The position numbers and the translations under genes are program-made. The notes below the pieces were generated by a model. It was not told the DNA's origin. It did no database searches and saw only the letters and a program-made list of their open reading frames with translations. Positions 19,184 to 30,865 of a DNA stretch of 64,000 bases are shown one piece after another. Positions within the stretch are counted from its first letter, which is position 1. Each line of letters opens with the position of its first letter. Origin of the DNA: Sphingomonas sp. PAMC 26621 (lineage in GTDB: Bacteria; Pseudomonadota; Alphaproteobacteria; Sphingomonadales; Sphingomonadaceae); contig NZ_AIDW01000006.1 of the NCBI RefSeq assembly GCF_000251145.1, forward strand, positions 124,001-188,000. The letters are read 5' to 3'.

Positions 19184-21454
19184 ATGACGACTGCAGCCGC
19201 TTCCGCCCGCGAGATCCTCGTCCGTCTTCACGACGTGATGGCGTCGCGAACGCCTGCGCAATCAAAGCTCAACGCGGTCGTCGGGATCGTCGGCGAGGCG
19301 ATGGCGAGTGAGGTCTGTTCGATCTACCTGCTCCGCGAAGGCGTGCTCGAACTCTTCGCCACCCGCGGCCTCGCGCAGGAGGCGGTGCACGTCACCAAGC
19401 TGGCGATGGGCGAGGGGCTCGTCGGCACGATCGCCGAACAGGTCGAGACGCTCAATCTCGACGAGGCCGCGTCGCACCCCGATTTCGCCTATCGCCCTGA
19501 GACCGGCGAGGATCGCTTCCACAGTTTCGCGGGCGTGCCGATCATCCGCCGCGAGCGCGCGGTCGGGGTGCTGTGCGTCCAGCACGTCGAATCACGCCGC
19601 TACGCCGATGTCGAGATCGAGGCGCTGCAGACCGTCGCGATGGTGCTGAGCGAGCTGATCGCCAATGCCGAACTGGTCGACGCGAGCGGCGCGGCGACGA
19701 TGCGCCCGCAGTCGACCGCGCCGATGCGGATCGCCGGGCTCCGGCTCGTCGACGGGATGGCGAGCGGCTATGCCGTGTTCCACCAGCCGCGCGTCCATGT
19801 CGAACATACCGTCGCCGAGGATGCCGAGGCCGAGCGCCACCGCGTCTATGCCGCGTTCGACAAGATGCGCGACCAGATCGAGCGGCTCGCGAGCCAGGCC
19901 GAATTCGGCGGCGGTGGCGAGCATGAGGAAGTGCTCGAGACGTACAAGATGTTCGCCTATGACGAGGGCTGGAGCCGCCGCATCAACGAGGCGATCGACA
20001 GCGGCCTCACCGCCGAGGCGGCGATAGAGCGGGTTCAGCAGCGCACCCGGATGCGGATGCGGCAGATCGACGATCCTTTGCTCGCGGATCGGATGCACGA
20101 TCTTGAGGATCTGTCGAACCGGTTGCTGCGGATCGTCTCGGGGCAGATGGGCACCGCCGCGCAGATGGGGCTGCGGCAGGACACGATCCTGATCGCGCGC
20201 AATCTCGGGCCCGCCGAGCTGCTCGAATATGACCGCCGTCGCCTGAAGGGCGTGATCCTCGAGGAGGGCTCGCTGACCGCCCATGTCACCATCGTCGCGC
20301 GCGCGATGGGCGTGCCGGTGCTCGGGCGCGTGCGCGACGTGCGGCGGCTGATCGGGGAGGGCGATCTGTTGTTGCTCGACGTCACCGCGGGCAACGTCTT
20401 TGCGCGCCCGTCGTCCGCGATGGAGGAAGTGTTCGAGACCGCGTTGCAACTCCGCCAGAAGCGCCGTGCGGTGTTCGCCGCGCTCAAGAGCGAGGCACCG
20501 GTGACGAAGGATGGCCACCGCCTCACGCTGATGGTCAACGCCGGGCTGCGCGACGATGTCTCTGCGCTCGACATGACCGGGGCGGACGGGATCGGGCTGT
20601 TCCGCACCGAATTCCAGTTCCTCGTTTCCGCCACGCTCCCCTCGCGCGAGCGCCAGCAACGGCTGTACCGCGACGTGCTCGAAGCCGCAGGCGATCGCCC
20701 GGTGGTGTTCCGCACGGTCGACATCGGCGGCGACAAGGCGCTGCCCTATCTCAACAAAACCGACGCGGATGAGGAGAACCCCGCGATGGGGTGGCGTGCG
20801 CTCAGGCTGGCGCTGGAGCGTGGCGGATTGATGAAGGTCCAGGCGCGCGCGCTGCTCGAGGCGGCGGCGGGGCGGACCTTGAGCGTGATGTTCCCGATGG
20901 TGAGCGAGCCGTGGGAATTCGACGAGGCGCGCGCCTTGTTCGAGGCGCAGCGTGACTGGCTTTCGGCGCGCAACAAGAAATTGCCGACCGAAATCCGCTA
21001 TGGCGCAATGCTCGAGGTTCCGGCGCTGGCCGAGCAGCTCGACCTGTTGCTGCCCAACATCTCGTTCCTGTCGGTCGGCACCAACGACCTGACGCAATTC
21101 CTGTTCGCCGCCGATCGCGCCAACCCCAAGCTCGCCGAACGCTATGACTGGCTGAGCGCGGCAATCCTGCGGTTCCTCGCCAGGCTGGTCGAGCCGACGC
21201 GCGCGGCGGACGTCCAGCTGACGGTGTGTGGCGAGATGGGCGGGCGGCCCCTGGAAGCGATGGCGCTGATTGGCCTTGGCATCGAACGGCTGTCGATCAC
21301 ACCGGCGGCGGTTGGGCCGATCAAGGCGATGGTCCGCACGCTCGATCGCGCGGCCTTGTCCGCGCATATGGCGACGCTGCTCAAGGCCCCGCCGCGCGAC
21401 ATGCGGGGCGCATTGACCGAATGGGCCCGGCAACACGACGTCGAACTGGCGTGA
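19184..21454 (+). CDS. ptsP: PTS-Ntr enzyme I (phosphoenolpyruvate-protein phosphotransferase PtsP)
   Basis: First enzyme of the nitrogen-related phosphotransferase system; it phosphorylates NPr using phosphoenolpyruvate. An N-terminal GAF domain (residues about 15-165) marks PtsP rather than the sugar EI. The phospho-His lies in GSLTAHVTIVARAMGVP (about residue 365). The C-terminal PEP-binding barrel has GIGLFRTEFQF and SVGTNDLTQFLFAADR. 756 residues. rodZ follows after about 110 bases. Confidence 0.95.
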   Translation: MTTAAASAREILVRLHDVMASRTPAQSKLNAVVGIVGEAMASEVCSIYLLREGVLELFATRGLAQEAVHVTKLAMGEGLVGTIAEQVETLNLDEAASHPDFAYRPETGEDRFHSFAGVPIIRRERAVGVLCVQHVESRRYADVEIEALQTVAMVLSELIANAELVDASGAATMRPQSTAPMRIAGLRLVDGMASGYAVFHQPRVHVEHTVAEDAEAERHRVYAAFDKMRDQIERLASQAEFGGGGEHEEVLETYKMFAYDEGWSRRINEAIDSGLTAEAAIERVQQRTRMRMRQIDDPLLADRMHDLEDLSNRLLRIVSGQMGTAAQMGLRQDTILIARNLGPAELLEYDRRRLKGVILEEGSLTAHVTIVARAMGVPVLGRVRDVRRLIGEGDLLLLDVTAGNVFARPSSAMEEVFETALQLRQKRRAVFAALKSEAPVTKDGHRLTLMVNAGLRDDVSALDMTGADGIGLFRTEFQFLVSATLPSRERQQRLYRDVLEAAGDRPVVFRTVDIGGDKALPYLNKTDADEENPAMGWRALRLALERGGLMKVQARALLEAAAGRTLSVMFPMVSEPWEFDEARALFEAQRDWLSARNKKLPTEIRYGAMLEVPALAEQLDLLLPNISFLSVGTNDLTQFLFAADRANPKLAERYDWLSAAILRFLARLVEPTRAADVQLTVCGEMGGRPLEAMALIGLGIERLSITPAAVGPIKAMVRTLDRAALSAHMATLLKAPPRDMRGALTEWARQHDVELA

Positions 21455-21563
21455 ACCGGGCGGCGACAAGCGCGCAAGGCGTTGACTTGTCCCGCCCGCT
21501 TTGTGAGACACGGGGGCGAGGGCCGGGCGCACCCGGGGCGCAACCGTCCGGCCGGAGGACTGC

Positions 21564-22499
21564 ATGACCGATCCGTTACCGCCTGAAGAGGCGACGCTGT
21601 TCCCCAAGACGGCTGGCGAGCGGCTGCGCGAGGCGCGCGAGGCGATGGGGCTGTCGCTTGCCGAAGTCGCGGCGCGCACGCGGATACCGGTGCGCCAGCT
21701 CGAGGCGATCGAGCAGTCGAACTTCGCTGCACTGCCGTCGATCACCTATTCGGTCGGCTTCGCCAAGGCGTACGCCCGCGCCGTGGGGGTCGACGAGGTT
21801 GCGGTCGGGCGCGATATCCGGGGAGCGGTCGACAAGCCGACCACGCCACGCCGGATCGAATATGAGGCGTATGAAATCGTCGAACCGTCGCGTGGCCCGA
21901 CCCGCGGGCTTGCCCTCGGTGCGTTGATCGCGGCGGTGATCCTGCTGATCGGGGCGGGGATCTGGTATGGCACCAACCTGTTCCATCCCGAGGAAAACGC
22001 ACCGGCGAATTCTGCGCCGGTCGCCAGCACCGTGCCCGTCGCAGCACCGGCTCCGGCGCCGATCCCCACGCCGCAGAACGGGCCTGTCGTGCTCACTGCG
22101 ACCGACGAGGTGTGGCTCAAGGTCTATGACGGCGCGAACAAGACGCTCTACATCGGGACGCTCAAGCCGGGCGAGGCCTATACGGTGCCGGGCGATGCCG
22201 CCGGGCCGATGATCAACGTCGGCCGTCCCGACAAGCTGCGCGTGACGGTCGGCGGCCAGCCGATCACGCCGCTGGGCGACGGCAAGCGCGCGATCAAGGA
22301 CGTCAAGGTCGACCCCGCGTCGCTGATCGCGCGGGGCAAGCCCGCGACCGAAGCGGGTGCGGCACCCGACACGACGCAGCGTTCGCAAGGATCGCCGCGG
22401 ACCGCCGCGGCGTCCGGCTCGGGGCTCAACATCGCCGCGCCGGCCGCGGTCGCGCCGGAACCCGCCGCACCGTCGGGCGGCAGCAGCCCCACGCCGTGA
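21564..22499 (+). CDS. RodZ-like helix-turn-helix membrane protein
   Basis: A 311-residue cytoskeleton-linked type protein. The N-terminal HTH (GERLREAREAMGLSLAEVAARTRIPVRQLEAIE, residues 18-50) is cytoplasmic. One membrane segment (LALGALIAAVILLIGAGIWYGTNLF) lies at about residues 115-140. A periplasmic DUF4115-type domain follows (VWLKVYDGANKTLYIGTLKPGE). RodZ links MreB to the envelope in rod-shaped cells. Pro/Ala linkers flank the outer domain. Confidence 0.85.
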   Translation: MTDPLPPEEATLFPKTAGERLREAREAMGLSLAEVAARTRIPVRQLEAIEQSNFAALPSITYSVGFAKAYARAVGVDEVAVGRDIRGAVDKPTTPRRIEYEAYEIVEPSRGPTRGLALGALIAAVILLIGAGIWYGTNLFHPEENAPANSAPVASTVPVAAPAPAPIPTPQNGPVVLTATDEVWLKVYDGANKTLYIGTLKPGEAYTVPGDAAGPMINVGRPDKLRVTVGGQPITPLGDGKRAIKDVKVDPASLIARGKPATEAGAAPDTTQRSQGSPRTAAASGSGLNIAAPAAVAPEPAAPSGGSSPTP

Positions 22500-22551
22500 C
22501 GTCGGTCGGCGTCGCGATCTTTCTTTCCTTTCTCGCACCGGGGGGTGTTTG

Positions 22552-23550
22552 ATGCGCCAGTTTCCAGTCGTCACGATCCTGCTTGCCGCCACCATGCTCG
22601 GCGGAACACCAGCGCTCGCGCAGTCCAATGTCGAGGGGCGTGTCGGTCGGCTCGAGAGCGAGATGCGTGCGGTCCAGCGCAAGGTCTTCCCGGGCGGCGC
22701 GGGGGCCTATGTCGAGCCTGACAACGTTGCGGCACGGCCGCAGGCGGTGATCCCGGGCACCCCCGCCGCCAGCCCGGTCGCGGATCTCACCGCGCGAGTC
22801 GATTCGCTCGAAGCGCAGCTGCGCCAGATGACCGGGCAGGTCGAGACCAACCAGCATCGGATCGACGTGCTCGAAGGCCGCCTCAAGACGATCGAGACCA
22901 ACGCTGCCGCGCGTGCGGCGGATACGCCGCCCGCCGCTGCACCTGGCGCGTTCGGCGGCGCGGGCGAAGCGCGGACGCTCGAGGAGCAGGCGGGCGACCG
23001 CCCGGCCCCCGCGAACCCGCGGCCGAGCGCGTCGCGCCCGTCCCCGGACGCCGCGGCACCGACGATGGCCAATCCGACCCGAGCCGCCGCCGTCGCCGGG
23101 GATACGCAACGAACCACCCAGGTCGCTTCGGTCGAGCGTCCGGAGACCGGCGACCCGGTCGAGGATACCTATCTCTACGGCTATCGGCTGTGGACGGCGA
23201 AGCGATATGCCGAGGCGGAAACGCAGTTCAAGACGGTCACGACCAAATACCCAAAGCACAAGCGCGCAAGCTATGCGCAGAACCTGCTCGGCCGGTCGTA
23301 TCTCGAGGATGGCAAGCCATCGCTCGCCAGCCTTGCCTTCTACGACAGCTACAAGACCTGGCCCGATGGCGACCGGGCGCCCGAGAGTCTGTTCTACCTC
23401 GCACAGGCGCTGGTGAAGCTCGACAAGCCCGCGGCACAGGTGTGCAAGGTCTATACCGAGCTCCAGCGCACCTATGGCGCGAAGGTCGATGCCGATCCCA
23501 AGATGAAGGCAGGGGTGGCAAAGGGCCGCGCGGCCTCGAACTGCAGCTGA
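22552..23550 (+). CDS. cpoB: Cell division coordinator CpoB (YbgF)
   Basis: A 332-residue periplasmic protein. A signal peptide (to about residue 24, PALAQS) precedes a coiled coil (RVGRLESEMRAVQRK and LTARVDSLEAQLRQMTGQVETNQHRIDVLEGRLKTIE). A low-complexity Pro/Ala linker and C-terminal TPR repeats follow (YLYGYRLWTAKRYAEAETQFKTVTTKYP). It coordinates peptidoglycan synthesis with outer membrane constriction through the Tol-Pal system, though tol-pal genes are not in this window. tilS starts 1 base after its stop. Confidence 0.88.
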   Translation: MRQFPVVTILLAATMLGGTPALAQSNVEGRVGRLESEMRAVQRKVFPGGAGAYVEPDNVAARPQAVIPGTPAASPVADLTARVDSLEAQLRQMTGQVETNQHRIDVLEGRLKTIETNAAARAADTPPAAAPGAFGGAGEARTLEEQAGDRPAPANPRPSASRPSPDAAAPTMANPTRAAAVAGDTQRTTQVASVERPETGDPVEDTYLYGYRLWTAKRYAEAETQFKTVTTKYPKHKRASYAQNLLGRSYLEDGKPSLASLAFYDSYKTWPDGDRAPESLFYLAQALVKLDKPAAQVCKVYTELQRTYGAKVDADPKMKAGVAKGRAASNCS

Positions 23551-23551
23551 C

Positions 23552-24574
23552 ATGACCGCCCCGCATCCGGGGCTCGATCCCGCGCAGGTCGCGCGGTTTC
23601 GCGAGGATGTGGCGGATACGCTGGGCGCGCCGCTGGCGGCGGACGGCGTGCTGGCGCTCGCTGTGTCGGGCGGGCCTGACAGCATGGCGATGCTCGCGCT
23701 GGCGACCGCGGCGTTTCCGGGGCGCGTGTGCGCGGCGACCGTAGACCACGGCCTTCGCCCCGCCGCCGCGGTCGAAGCCGCGATGGTCGCGCGCTGGTGT
23801 GCGAACCGCGGCGTCCCGCACCGGACGCTGCCGTTGCGCGAGACGATCGGAAAGACCGCGATCCAGGCGACGGCGCGTGCGCTGCGCTATGACGTCATGG
23901 GGCAATGGGTGATCGACTCCGGCGCGGTGGCGCTGGCGACCGCGCATCATGTCGAGGATCAGGCGGAAACCTTCCTGATGCGCGCGGTTCGGGGAACCGG
24001 TCCGGCCGGGCTTGCCGGCGTCCGGTCGCGGCGGACGCACGCGATCAGCGGCGGCGGGGGGCATTTCACGATCATCCGCCCGCTGCTCGGCTGGCGCCGC
24101 GCCGCGTTGCGCGCGGTCGTGATGGATGGCGTGATTCCCTTCGTCGACGATCCGAGCAACGACGACACGCACTTCGAGCGGGTGCGCGTGCGGCACATGC
24201 TGCGCGAGACGACGTGGCTCGACCCGGCCGGCCTTGCCCGCACGGCGGCTTATGCGGGTTCCGCGCAACGCGCGCTGGAGGCGATGGCGGCGTGGCTGTG
24301 GGACGAACGGCTCGTCGCCGACGACGCGGTGGGCGTGAAAGTGCGGTTGGGGGATCTGCCGCGCGACATGCAGCGGATGCTGGCCCGCAGGGCAATCGCA
24401 CGGGTGCGCGAAAACCACCGTATCTCGCGCCCCGTCTTCGAGTCGGCGGGCGATATCGAGCCGGTGCTCGAGTCTTTGCGTGCGGGTACGCCGGGCACCA
24501 AAGCGGGCGTGATGGTGTCAGAACATTGCGGGATCTGGTATTTTCGTCCGGAACCGCCGCGTCGATCGTCCTGA
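23552..24574 (+). CDS. tilS: tRNA(Ile)-lysidine synthase TilS
   Basis: Modifies C34 of tRNA-Ile(CAU) to lysidine so it reads AUA. The PP-loop ATPase motif is AVSGGPDSMAMLAL (about residue 40), with TVDHGLRP and TAHHVEDQAETFLMR as further family blocks. 340 residues, a short form lacking much of the C-terminal domain of E. coli TilS. Start lies immediately after the cpoB stop (TGACATG). Confidence 0.93.
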   Translation: MTAPHPGLDPAQVARFREDVADTLGAPLAADGVLALAVSGGPDSMAMLALATAAFPGRVCAATVDHGLRPAAAVEAAMVARWCANRGVPHRTLPLRETIGKTAIQATARALRYDVMGQWVIDSGAVALATAHHVEDQAETFLMRAVRGTGPAGLAGVRSRRTHAISGGGGHFTIIRPLLGWRRAALRAVVMDGVIPFVDDPSNDDTHFERVRVRHMLRETTWLDPAGLARTAAYAGSAQRALEAMAAWLWDERLVADDAVGVKVRLGDLPRDMQRMLARRAIARVRENHRISRPVFESAGDIEPVLESLRAGTPGTKAGVMVSEHCGIWYFRPEPPRRSS

Positions 24575-24655
24575 TCGACGAATCCGCCCTCGCGTTCCAT
24601 TGCCATTAATCCTTCTGTGCTTATCTTGGGCGTTCGAGAAAGGTACGACCCACCC

Positions 24656-26608
<1,953 letters not shown>

Positions 26609-26625
26609 TCAGAACTGACCTGCGC

Positions 26626-26661
26626 AAAAGGCGTCGTCCCGACTGGGGCGGCGCCTTTTTC
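26626..26661 (+). terminator. Rho-independent terminator after ftsH
   Basis: AAAAGGCG and CGCCTTTT form the stem, extended by GTCCC facing GGGGC, followed by a T run. It lies 18 bases past the ftsH stop and closes the cpoB-tilS-ftsH unit. Confidence 0.85.
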
Positions 26662-26767
26662 GTATCTGGCGACGTGGTGAGGCGACTCGGCGCAAACCGC
26701 GTCTCGTGCCCTTTTGCCAACCCTCGGCCCGTGACACGTTCGGTCAACGGCAAGCGATGGGGTAGGG

Positions 26768-27142
26768 ATGCGGGGACGATCGGCAATTGCGGGTGCTGTG
26801 GTTCTGGCGTTCGCGCCCATGATGGCCAAAGCGATGACGGTCGACACGTTCCTCGCCAAGGCAAGAGCGCTTCAGGCAAAAGGCGTGCTCGCCGCCGCCT
26901 CGCCCGATTTGACGGAAGTCCGCGGCGAGATAGCGACGGCGGCGCAAGCGTACCGCGCGCAAGTCGAAGCGGATCGTCTCGCGGGCAAGCCGCCGCGGAG
27001 TTGTCCACCGCCGCGCGGCAAGGCCAATGTCGACGCGAAGACGTTGATCGCCGATTTCGCCGCGCTCCCGCCAAGCGACCGGTCGCAGAGCGTTACCACC
27101 GCGTTTCAGGCGATGATGCAGCACCGGTATCCCTGCGGCTGA
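26768..27142 (+). CDS. Small secreted hypothetical protein
   Basis: A 124-residue protein with a signal peptide (MRGRSAIAGAVVLAFAPMMAKA). The mature part is helical, with MTVDTFLAKARALQAKGVLAAASPDLTEVRGEI and a pair of Cys (RSCPPP and YPCG at the C-terminus) that could form a disulfide. I do not recognise a characterised family. It stands alone after the ftsH terminator. Confidence 0.65.
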   Translation: MRGRSAIAGAVVLAFAPMMAKAMTVDTFLAKARALQAKGVLAAASPDLTEVRGEIATAAQAYRAQVEADRLAGKPPRSCPPPRGKANVDAKTLIADFAALPPSDRSQSVTTAFQAMMQHRYPCG

Positions 27143-27259
27143 ATGCAGCAAGCGGGAACGCCGCCCATCGTCCGTTCCGAGCGGTGTCGAGAAACACGCG
27201 CCGTGCCGGTTTTCCCGACGGCACCCGCAACGGACCGATCGGGATGGGGCGAGAGCCCC

Positions 27260-28327
27260 TTATTCCGCGATCATCCCCAGCACGCCGACGAAGAACAGCA
27301 GACCGGCAACATACGCCGAGCAGACCAGCGCCACCGTCCGCCACAAGGCACCGAACCGGCTCAGCCGATAGGCCCCCTTGAGCTGCCGATACATGTGCAG
27401 CGGCGGCCCGAGCAGGAACACCGTCCCGACCAGCTTGCCCGAAACCCCGACCGCGAGCAGGATCGTCAGGACCACCGTCCCCATCGTCATCGCGGACAGC
27501 GAATAGATCGCGAAGATGGCGTGATCATACGGCCCGACATCGCGGCGGAACGCAAACAGCAACCAGATGAACGGCAGCGAGATCGGAATCAGCGCCCAGC
27601 TGAATTTGTACGCGGTCGATTGCAGCTTGTAGAGGAACAGCTTGGGCTCGGCGAACGCGTGCGCGATCCGTTCGTCGAGCATCGTGCTCCCGGTGTTGAT
27701 GTCACCAACCGAGATCGGCTTGCTGAAATCGCCGTGGGTGAGCGCCTTGGCCGATTGCAGGCCCGCCGCGGTCTTGCGCAGCGCCTTGAGCTCGATCGCG
27801 ATCTCGGCGGCCTTGTCGCCCTGATCGCGGCGTTTCTCGAGCACGCCGATCCGCGCCTCGGTGTCGGCGATCTCGGAGTCGAGCTTCGCGGGTGTCATCT
27901 TTGCGCCCTGCCGTTCGGCCGTACTCGTCCCGCCGACCGGTCCGCCGACCGTCTCGAACGTGGCGACCATCAGGAACACCGAAAAGAGGAACAGCGCGAG
28001 CGGGGACACGAACCGCGCGCGCTCGCCCGCGATGTAGCGCCGGGTCAACGCGCCCGGGCGGGTGAACAGCATCGGCAGCGTTCGCCAGATCTTGCCCTCG
28101 AAATGGAAGACGCCGTGCAACAGGTCATGCCCGATCGACGCGAGCGTGCGGTGCACGTGCGCGGCCTGGCCGCAGCGGTGGCAGAACTCGCCCGAAAGCC
28201 GCGTCCCGCAATTGAGGCACAAGCCCGCCGCCGCGCCGCCATGACCCTCCCGGTCGGGATAGGAATCGATCGCGTGCGCCGCGAGCATTCCCGTCGCTGC
28301 ATCGCCTGCCGCCGTCAGCTCGGTCAT
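27260..28327 (-). CDS. DUF3667 domain membrane protein
   Basis: A 355-residue protein. An N-terminal zinc-ribbon pattern [18 protein letters not shown] (about residue 36) is followed by the DUF3667 pattern ([49 protein letters not shown]). A central coiled-coil stretch (about 140-190) and four to five membrane segments follow. ATG 28327 is chosen because GGGAAAGG lies 5 bases upstream; ATG 28345 is possible. Role unknown. Divergent from proA. Confidence 0.8.
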   Translation of the reverse strand: MTELTAAGDAATGMLAAHAIDSYPDREGHGGAAAGLCLNCGTRLSGEFCHRCGQAAHVHRTLASIGHDLLHGVFHFEGKIWRTLPMLFTRPGALTRRYIAGERARFVSPLALFLFSVFLMVATFETVGGPVGGTSTAERQGAKMTPAKLDSEIADTEARIGVLEKRRDQGDKAAEIAIELKALRKTAAGLQSAKALTHGDFSKPISVGDINTGSTMLDERIAHAFAEPKLFLYKLQSTAYKFSWALIPISLPFIWLLFAFRRDVGPYDHAIFAIYSLSAMTMGTVVLTILLAVGVSGKLVGTVFLLGPPLHMYRQLKGAYRLSRFGALWRTVALVCSAYVAGLLFFVGVLGMIAE

Positions 28328-28398
28328 GCGCCTTTCCCCTGTCATGCCGCGCAGATAGGCTTTGCCGCGGTCCCCAAGGCCATGATAGCGAGACCGTA

Positions 28399-29667
28399 AT
28401 GACCGATGCAACCGCCCTTGTTGCCGACCTGACACGCAGCGCCCGCGCCGCCGCCCGAACGCTGGCGACGCTGCCGACCGCGACCAAGGCGAGCGCGCTG
28501 CATGCTGCGGCGGACGCCCTGCGCGCCGCCGAAGCCGCGATCGTCGCGGCCAATGCGGTCGACCTGGACAAGGCCACTGCCGCCGGGCTCTCGGGCGCGC
28601 TGCTCGATCGGTTGCGGCTCGACGGCGCGCGCGTGCGCGCGATGGCGGAGGGCGTCGCCGCGGTCGCGGGCTTGCCCGACCCGGTCGGCGCGCTGATCGA
28701 CGAACGCGTGCGCCCCAACGGTCTCGTGCTGCGCCGCATCCGCGTGCCGATCGGGGTGATCGGGATCATCTACGAAAGCCGCCCCAACGTCACCGCGGAT
28801 GCGGCGGCGCTTGCGGTGATGGCGGGCAATGCGGTGATCCTGCGTGGCGGGTCCGAGGCGATCGAGAGCAACCGCGCGATCCACGCCGCGCTGGTGAGCG
28901 GCCTCGCCGCGCACGGCGTCCCCGCCGATGCCGCGCAACTCGTGCCGACGACCGATCGCGCCGCGGTTGGGGCGATGCTCGTCGCGGACGGATCGGGCGG
29001 GGGGGATGCGATCGACCTGATCGTGCCCCGCGGCGGCAAGGGGCTGGTCGCGCGAGTCCAGGCCGAGGCGCGCGTTCCGGTGCTCGCGCATCTCGACGGG
29101 ATCAACCACGTCTATGTCGATGGCTCCGCGGACCCGGCGATGGCGCAGGCGATCGTCCGCGATGCCAAGCTGCGCCGCACGGGCGTCTGTGGCGCTATGG
29201 AAACGCTGCTGATCGACCGGGACTATCCGCAGGCAGCGGCGCTGGTCGCGGGCTTGTCCGAAGCCGGGTGCGAGGTCCGCGTCGACGCCGCCTTGGCACG
29301 ACACTTTCCCGAACTGACCCGCGCGAGCGACGCCGACTGGGACACCGAATATCTCGACGCCATCGCTTCCGCGACGCTGGTCGACGGGGTGGATGGTGCA
29401 ATCGCGCACATCGCGCGGCACGGGTCGCATCATACCGACGCGATCGTCGCCGCCGATGCGACGGTCGCGGATCGTTTTCTCGCACAGGTCGACAGCGCGA
29501 TCGTGCTGTGGAACGCCTCTACCCAATTCGCCGATGGCGGCGAGTTCGGGCTCGGCGCGGAAATCGGGATCGCGACCGGGCGCCTGCACGCGCGTGGGCC
29601 GGTCGCGCTGGAGGGGCTCACGACGTATAAATGGATCGGTTATGGGACGGGTCAGGTGCGGGGTTGA
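28399..29667 (+). CDS. proA: Gamma-glutamyl phosphate reductase ProA
   Basis: Second step of proline synthesis: NADPH-dependent reduction of glutamyl-5-phosphate to the semialdehyde. 422 residues of the aldehyde dehydrogenase fold, with [28 protein letters not shown] and the catalytic Cys in [11 protein letters not shown]. proB is not in the window. A small toxin-antitoxin pair lies between it and nadD, on the same strand. Confidence 0.95.
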   Translation: MTDATALVADLTRSARAAARTLATLPTATKASALHAAADALRAAEAAIVAANAVDLDKATAAGLSGALLDRLRLDGARVRAMAEGVAAVAGLPDPVGALIDERVRPNGLVLRRIRVPIGVIGIIYESRPNVTADAAALAVMAGNAVILRGGSEAIESNRAIHAALVSGLAAHGVPADAAQLVPTTDRAAVGAMLVADGSGGGDAIDLIVPRGGKGLVARVQAEARVPVLAHLDGINHVYVDGSADPAMAQAIVRDAKLRRTGVCGAMETLLIDRDYPQAAALVAGLSEAGCEVRVDAALARHFPELTRASDADWDTEYLDAIASATLVDGVDGAIAHIARHGSHHTDAIVAADATVADRFLAQVDSAIVLWNASTQFADGGEFGLGAEIGIATGRLHARGPVALEGLTTYKWIGYGTGQVRG

Positions 29668-29670
29668 CCG

Positions 29671-29690
29671 TGTGTACCGCGTGTATACAT
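29671..29690 (+). promoter_or_regulatory. Candidate operator/promoter of the antitoxin gene
   Basis: A 20-base stretch has two GTGTA(C) half-sites (29672 and 29681) and the palindrome TGTATACA (29682-29689), just ahead of the GTG start of the RHH antitoxin. Autoregulation by RHH antitoxins usually uses such short half-sites. The proA stop is only a few bases upstream. Confidence 0.35.
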
Positions 29691-29697
29691 TCGATGC

Positions 29698-29952
29698 GTG
29701 GACAAGACATCGGTCATCACTACGCGCTTGAACGCGGAGACGGTCGCGGAAGTCGACCGCATCGCTGCGGCACAAGGGCGTAGCCGAGCGGGGTTTGCAG
29801 CAGAGGCCATCCAACGCACCGTCGAGGCCGAAGCGGAATTCATGGTGTTTGTCCAGGAGGGGATCGACTCGGCGGACCGTGGCGAATTGACCGGTCAATA
29901 TCAGGTCTTTGCTAATCTCAAGGAGCGCAGGCAGCAGCGCTACGGCCTTTGA
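29698..29952 (+). CDS. Ribbon-helix-helix antitoxin (CopG/ParD type)
   Basis: An 84-residue DNA-binding antitoxin. The N-terminal RHH pattern is SVITTRLNAETVAEVDRIAAAQGRSRAGFAAEAIQRTV. The C-terminal tail (EFMVFVQEGIDSADRGE...) would wrap the toxin. The start is GTG at 29698, as no better in-frame start is visible. It is followed 7 bases later by a ParE toxin gene and preceded 30 bases upstream by proA. Confidence 0.82.
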   Translation: MDKTSVITTRLNAETVAEVDRIAAAQGRSRAGFAAEAIQRTVEAEAEFMVFVQEGIDSADRGELTGQYQVFANLKERRQQRYGL

Positions 29953-29959
29953 TTCTGCG

Positions 29960-30243
29960 GTGAGCAGTATCGAATGGACCGGACGCGCCATCGCGGACCT
30001 TTACGACATCGATGACTACTGGTCAGCATATTCGAACGAAGCGGCAGCTCGCATGGCAGAGCGGATCGAGGCGGCGGCGGCCTTTCTTGAGACAATGCGA
30101 ACGCAGGACCTGTATTGCGGCACAAAGACGCGCGCAAATGGCGGATCTCTGCATCTCCCTACATCTTGATCTACCGGGTGCTCGACAACCGGATCCAGAT
30201 CCTGCGCATCCGGCACGGACGCGAGAACTGGACGTTCGAGTGA
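29960..30243 (+). pseudogene. RelE/ParE family toxin, frameshifted
   Basis: The first half (SSIEWTGRAIADLYDIDDYWS...AAAFLETM) and, after a one-base shift at about 30098, the second half (NAGPVLRHKDARKWRISASPYILIYRVLDNRIQILRIRHG) together give a full ParE toxin of about 95 residues. As read, the frame ends early at 30169. ATGCGAAC appears where ATGCCGAAC would fit, one C missing. Start is probably GTG 29960. The stop (30241-30243) overlaps the nadD GTG start. Either the toxin is dead in this strain or the base is a sequencing error. Confidence 0.8.
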
Positions 30244-30857
30244 CCCGCATCGGCATCCTCGGCGGCTCGTTCAACCCCGCGCATGCAGGGCATCGCGCGA
30301 TCAGCCTCGCCGCGCTCGATGCGCTTGGGCTCGACGAAGTGTGGTGGCTGGTCTCGCCGGGCAACCCACTCAAGCAGAGCCGCAGCGACATGGCGCCATT
30401 CGCCGCGCGGTTCGCTTCCGCGACGCGGATGGCGCGCCACGCCCCGATCCGGGTCAGCGCGATCGAACAGCGCCTCGGGACGCGCTACACCGTCGATACG
30501 GTCATCAAATTGCGCCGCCTGTATCCCAAGAAGCACTTCATCTGGCTCATGGGATCGGACAATCTTGCGCAGTTCGACCAGTGGAAAGGGTGGCGCACGA
30601 TCGCGCGCGAGGTTCCGATTGCGGTAATCGCGCGTCCGGGGTATGACAGGGATGCTCTCGCGGCTCCCGCGATGGGTTGGTTGCGGCGCGCTCGTCGGCC
30701 CGCACACCAGGCGAAGAACTGGACGCAGTGGAGATTGCCGGCCCTCGTGCTGTTGCGCTTCCGCCCCGACCCGCGCTCCGCGACGCAGCTTCGTGCTGCC
30801 GACCCCGCCTGGCAGCGGCATTTCCTGCCGGATACTGACTCTCCCCCTACAGAATAG
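30240..30857 (+). CDS. nadD: Nicotinate-nucleotide adenylyltransferase NadD
   Basis: Adenylates nicotinate mononucleotide in NAD synthesis. 205 residues, with IGILGGSFNPAHAGHRAIS (nucleotidyl-transferase motif HxGH) at the N-terminus, GSDNLAQFDQWKGW and a modified C-terminal ISST-like region. The start is GTG 30240, overlapping the ParE stop (GTGA). The family start is right here, so a longer form is unlikely. Followed by rsfS 8 bases after the stop. Confidence 0.92.
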   Translation: MTRIGILGGSFNPAHAGHRAISLAALDALGLDEVWWLVSPGNPLKQSRSDMAPFAARFASATRMARHAPIRVSAIEQRLGTRYTVDTVIKLRRLYPKKHFIWLMGSDNLAQFDQWKGWRTIAREVPIAVIARPGYDRDALAAPAMGWLRRARRPAHQAKNWTQWRLPALVLLRFRPDPRSATQLRAADPAWQRHFLPDTDSPPTE

Positions 30858-30865
30858 GAATCGCC

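Noticed and set aside
19592..21745. Long minus-strand frame opposite ptsP.
   Set aside because: Antisense to a well-conserved gene, Arg/His-rich, no domain. Treated as a composition artefact.
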